A stretch of 34,518 nt of DNA from Pirellulales bacterium (GTDB lineage: Bacteria > Planctomycetota > Planctomycetia > Pirellulales > UBA7805), in the NCBI GenBank assembly GCA_030751095.1, contig JASMGX010000017.1, positions 1 to 34,518 on the forward strand. The letters run 5' to 3'. Position 1 is the stretch's first letter. Every line of letters begins with the position of its first letter. The position numbers and the translations under genes were made by a program. The notes below the pieces were generated by a model, which worked only from the letters and a program-made list of their open reading frames with translations, did not search any database and was not told the DNA's origin. Below, in pieces: positions 32,679-34,518 of the stretch.

Positions 32679-33467
32679 ATGGGTAAGTGCATTATCACGC
32701 TCACAAGCGACTTTGGCACCGGCAGTCCCTATGTGGGGGCGATGAAGGGGACCATCCTCTCAATCGCTCCTGAGGTGTCGATTGTCGACATCACGCACGA
32801 TGTGCCACCCCAGGATGTCCGTCAAGGTGCGCTATCGCTCGCTGCGACGACCTGTACGTTTCCGGCAGGGACCATTCATATTGGCGTCGTCGACCCGGGG
32901 GTGGGCACCGAACGGTGCCTGATCTACGCTCTCATTGATGGGCAACACTTCCTGGCCCCGGATAACGGCCTGCTGGACCGCTTGGCCCGCAATACGCCTC
33001 CCGAGCAAATCATCGCCCTGACGCAATCTGAGTTCTGGCGAGAGGAAATTTCATCGACCTTTCACGGTCGTGACATTTTAGCTCCTGTTGCTGCGCATTT
33101 GAGTCTAGGGGTCGGCGCGGACGCGTTGGGCGATCCGCTCGATGAGCTGGTCCGTTTGGAGTGGGCGGAGGTGGAAGTGTCGGCAAAGAAGCTGTCGGGG
33201 ATCATCGAGTCGATCGATTCGTTCGGCAATCTGATTACCAATATCAGTGAAGAGTTGCTTGGAGATGTACCTCGCAATGATAGCGTGCGGATCGTGTGCG
33301 ATGAGCATGAGACGACCGGGATCTACAGCACCTATGGCGATCAGCCGTCCATGACCCTTCTGGCGCTGATCGGTTCGGCCGGGATGCTGGAGTTGGCGAT
33401 TGTCGACGATAGCGCTGCGGCAATGTTGAGCGTAAAAGTTGGTGCAGCGGTCACGGTGAACTGGTAG
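32679..33467 (+). CDS. SAM hydroxide adenosyltransferase (SAM hydrolase, DUF62 family, 262 aa)
   Basis: The protein has the family hallmarks TSDFGTGSPYVGAMKG (9-24), VDPGVGTER (71-79), APDNGLL (93-99), FHGRDILAPVAA (128-139) and SIDSFGNLITNI. The Asp-Arg-His set used to activate water in archaeal homologues corresponds to Asp72, Arg79 and His129. The reaction is SAM plus water to adenosine plus methionine; relatives with extra residues are fluorinases and chlorinases, but there is no sign of that here. The physiological role is not settled. It begins 7 nt after gatB, and GGAG lies within the end of gatB. The next gene follows after 37 nt. Confidence 0.88.
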   Translation: MGKCIITLTSDFGTGSPYVGAMKGTILSIAPEVSIVDITHDVPPQDVRQGALSLAATTCTFPAGTIHIGVVDPGVGTERCLIYALIDGQHFLAPDNGLLDRLARNTPPEQIIALTQSEFWREEISSTFHGRDILAPVAAHLSLGVGADALGDPLDELVRLEWAEVEVSAKKLSGIIESIDSFGNLITNISEELLGDVPRNDSVRIVCDEHETTGIYSTYGDQPSMTLLALIGSAGMLELAIVDDSAAAMLSVKVGAAVTVNW

Positions 33468-33504
33468 AACGGTGTAACGCAGTGGCACGTAAAAAAGGAA
33501 ACCG

Positions 33505-34233
33505 ATGACTCGAACAACTCTTCGTTTTATGCTTCTGCAGATCCGCAATGCAGACGATCCGATGCGGCAGCAGGAAGTCGATTGTTTTGCGCAAGCGCTC
33601 TGCTGCGACCCTTTGCAGCTCGAACCATGGGACCTGCTCTACGACTGTCCGGTTTGGAGTGCGGTTCGTCGCTGCGATGCGGTCTTTATCGGCGGTAGTG
33701 GGCACTACTCGGTTGTGAGCGATACGCCGTGGATGGAAGGAGCACTTGAGCTTTTGCGCCAGATCCATAGCGAGAGCAAGCCGACCTTTGCATCTTGCTG
33801 GGGATTTCAGGCGATGGCCCGGGCACTTGGCGGGCACGTGGTGCACGACCTTTCGCGGGCGGAGATCGGCACCCATACGCTTCAGGTAACTGCGGAGGGA
33901 TTGCGCGATCCCCTCTTCAGTTGTCGGGCTCCAACATTTCGCGCACAGATGGGGCACGAAGATCTGGTCGATCGGCTTCCCGACGGCGCGGTGCTTCTCG
34001 CCTCGTCACCGCTCGTGGAGAATCAGGCGTATCGACTGGCGGACAAACCGATCTGGTGTACGCAGTTTCACCCGGAGCTGAGGCGTGCTGCACTGCTTGA
34101 GCGCGTCATCGAGTACCCGAAGTACATCGAAAAGATTGCCGGTATGCCTGCCGAGCAGTTTGAGACGATGCTCGAAGATGCACCCGAGATAGAGAGCCTG
34201 TTGCAGGATTTTGTACAGCTCGTACTCGAGTGA
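33505..34233 (+). CDS. Class I glutamine amidotransferase domain protein (242 aa)
   Basis: A stand-alone GATase-1 domain of the GMP-synthase-like type shows the nucleophile elbow SCWGFQ (Cys98), oxyanion-region GGSGHYSV (63-70), and the catalytic His189 and Glu191 in QFHPEL. It has no synthetase domain, so it is not GuaA itself. Such proteins act as glutaminase partners or on glutamyl/polyamine substrates; the target is unknown. The last 45 residues form a helical extension. The ATG has AAGGA 6 nt upstream. It is the last gene of the rpmB-gat block, and no other glutamine amidotransferase subunit is nearby apart from GatCAB, whose glutaminase is unrelated in fold. Confidence 0.85.
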   Translation: MTRTTLRFMLLQIRNADDPMRQQEVDCFAQALCCDPLQLEPWDLLYDCPVWSAVRRCDAVFIGGSGHYSVVSDTPWMEGALELLRQIHSESKPTFASCWGFQAMARALGGHVVHDLSRAEIGTHTLQVTAEGLRDPLFSCRAPTFRAQMGHEDLVDRLPDGAVLLASSPLVENQAYRLADKPIWCTQFHPELRRAALLERVIEYPKYIEKIAGMPAEQFETMLEDAPEIESLLQDFVQLVLE

Positions 34234-34243
34234 GTTCCCAGAC

Positions 34244-34275
34244 AGACTATCACGCAGTCGTTGAAACGGTTAGTC
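34244..34275 (+). terminator. Weak hairpin past the glutamine amidotransferase gene
   Basis: AGACTA (34244-34249) pairs with TAGTCT (34270-34275) with a 20-nt loop, 10 nt after the stop codon at 34233. No T-tract follows, so termination here is only a suggestion. Confidence 0.25.
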
Positions 34276-34386
34276 TCTCGCAGGATATGCCGCCACGGCG
34301 CACTCTGGTCCTTGGCAAATAGCGGAAGAGAAAGAACGGCGCAGGGCAATCGAGTGCGAGAGCAGGGGCCAGAATAAAGATGCCGC

Positions 34387-34440
34387 ATTAACGGCGACAG
34401 ATTAACGGCGGCAGATTAACGGCGGCAGATTAACGGCGCC
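34387..34440. repeat. 14-bp tandem repeat (about 3.8 copies)
   Basis: Units at 34387-34400, 34401-34414, 34415-34428 and a partial unit from 34429 share ATTAACGGCGGCAG; the first differs by one base. The last copy contains the TTA that is the minus-strand stop codon of the PEP-CTERM gene, so the repeat seems to have grown by duplication of the 3' end of that gene. Confidence 0.85.
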
Positions 34441-34518
34441 GCCGACGGATGCCGAAGAAAGCAGCGCAACCAAGCAGCAGCAGCAGCGCGGCGGCCGGTT
34501 CCGGAACCGCACTTCCTC
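34430..34518 (-). CDS. C-terminal end of a PEP-CTERM exported protein (partial, cut by the window edge)
   Basis: The last 28 codons of a minus-strand gene are visible. They read AVPEPAA followed by a Leu/Ala-rich hydrophobic helix (LLLLLGCAAFFGI) and a run of five arginines before TAA at 34430-34432. This is a standard PEP-CTERM sorting signal, cleaved and processed by an exosortase in organisms that have one. The body of the protein lies outside the window. Codon use is GC-rich, with a CTG repeat in the helix. Confidence 0.85.
   Translation of the reverse strand, partial: GSAVPEPAAALLLLLGCAAFFGIRRRRR

Noticed and set aside
1-34518. CRISPR arrays, tRNA or rRNA genes, insertion sequences, prophage or secretion clusters
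   Set aside because: I looked for regular spaced repeats, cloverleaf arms, terminal inverted repeats and transposase motifs by eye and found none; a tRNA scan was not possible.

Overview
The window looks like chromosomal DNA from a planctomycete, probably of the Pirellulales. This is inferred from gene content only. The supporting features are: two very large exported proteins with Pirellula/Verrucomicrobium-type haem-binding domains, four Gfo/Idh/MocA-family oxidoreductases (two with Tat signals), a DoxX-family protein with a large extracytoplasmic insert, a Hanks-type kinase, an LRR protein, and two PEP-CTERM proteins. There are 25 intact protein genes, one frameshifted gene and one gene cut by the right edge. 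I saw no tRNA, rRNA, CRISPR array, transposase or integrase.

Left part (1-8174). A small helical protein lies on the minus strand and is followed by about 600 bp without a gene. Next come an exported azurin/cytochrome c fusion and an OmpH/Skp-like lipoprotein on the plus strand. Convergent to them is a minus-strand pair: a CoA-binding protein and a triple-PAS histidine kinase, with only 2 nt between the genes. A secreted YwqK-repeat protein follows.

Centre (8175-20341). An 1187-residue secreted protein joins a beta-propeller dehydrogenase, a helical region, cytochrome c and a transglutaminase-like domain. It converges on an apparent minus-strand operon of DoxX, Gfo/Idh-1 (with Tat signal) and Gfo/Idh-2 (without); the two oxidoreductase genes overlap as ATGA. 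A D-2-hydroxyacid dehydrogenase, a soluble Ser/Thr kinase and a secreted LRR protein follow.

Surface-protein part (20342-25987). A Tat-exported Gfo/Idh protein is followed by an AT-rich gap, then a very short YadA-type trimeric autotransporter with a small exported partner. A twice-repeated GNRA-loop hairpin comes next, then a PEP-CTERM gene broken by two single-base frameshifts.

Right part (25988-34518). A cysteine-synthase-like enzyme converges on an atypical Gfo/Idh protein lacking the EKP motif. Then comes a housekeeping block on the plus strand: rpmB, gatC, gatA, a secreted protein of unknown function, gatB, a SAM hydroxide adenosyltransferase and a class I glutamine amidotransferase. 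GatCAB would make Gln-tRNA(Gln) and/or Asn-tRNA(Asn) by transamidation. The 3' end of another PEP-CTERM gene, with a 14-bp tandem repeat across its stop codon, closes the window.

The most interesting points are the dehydrogenase-cytochrome-transglutaminase fusion, the Tat/non-Tat oxidoreductase pair with coiled-coil inserts beside DoxX, the stalkless YadA-like autotransporter, and the doubly frameshifted PEP-CTERM gene. All family assignments come from reading motifs; no database search was run.
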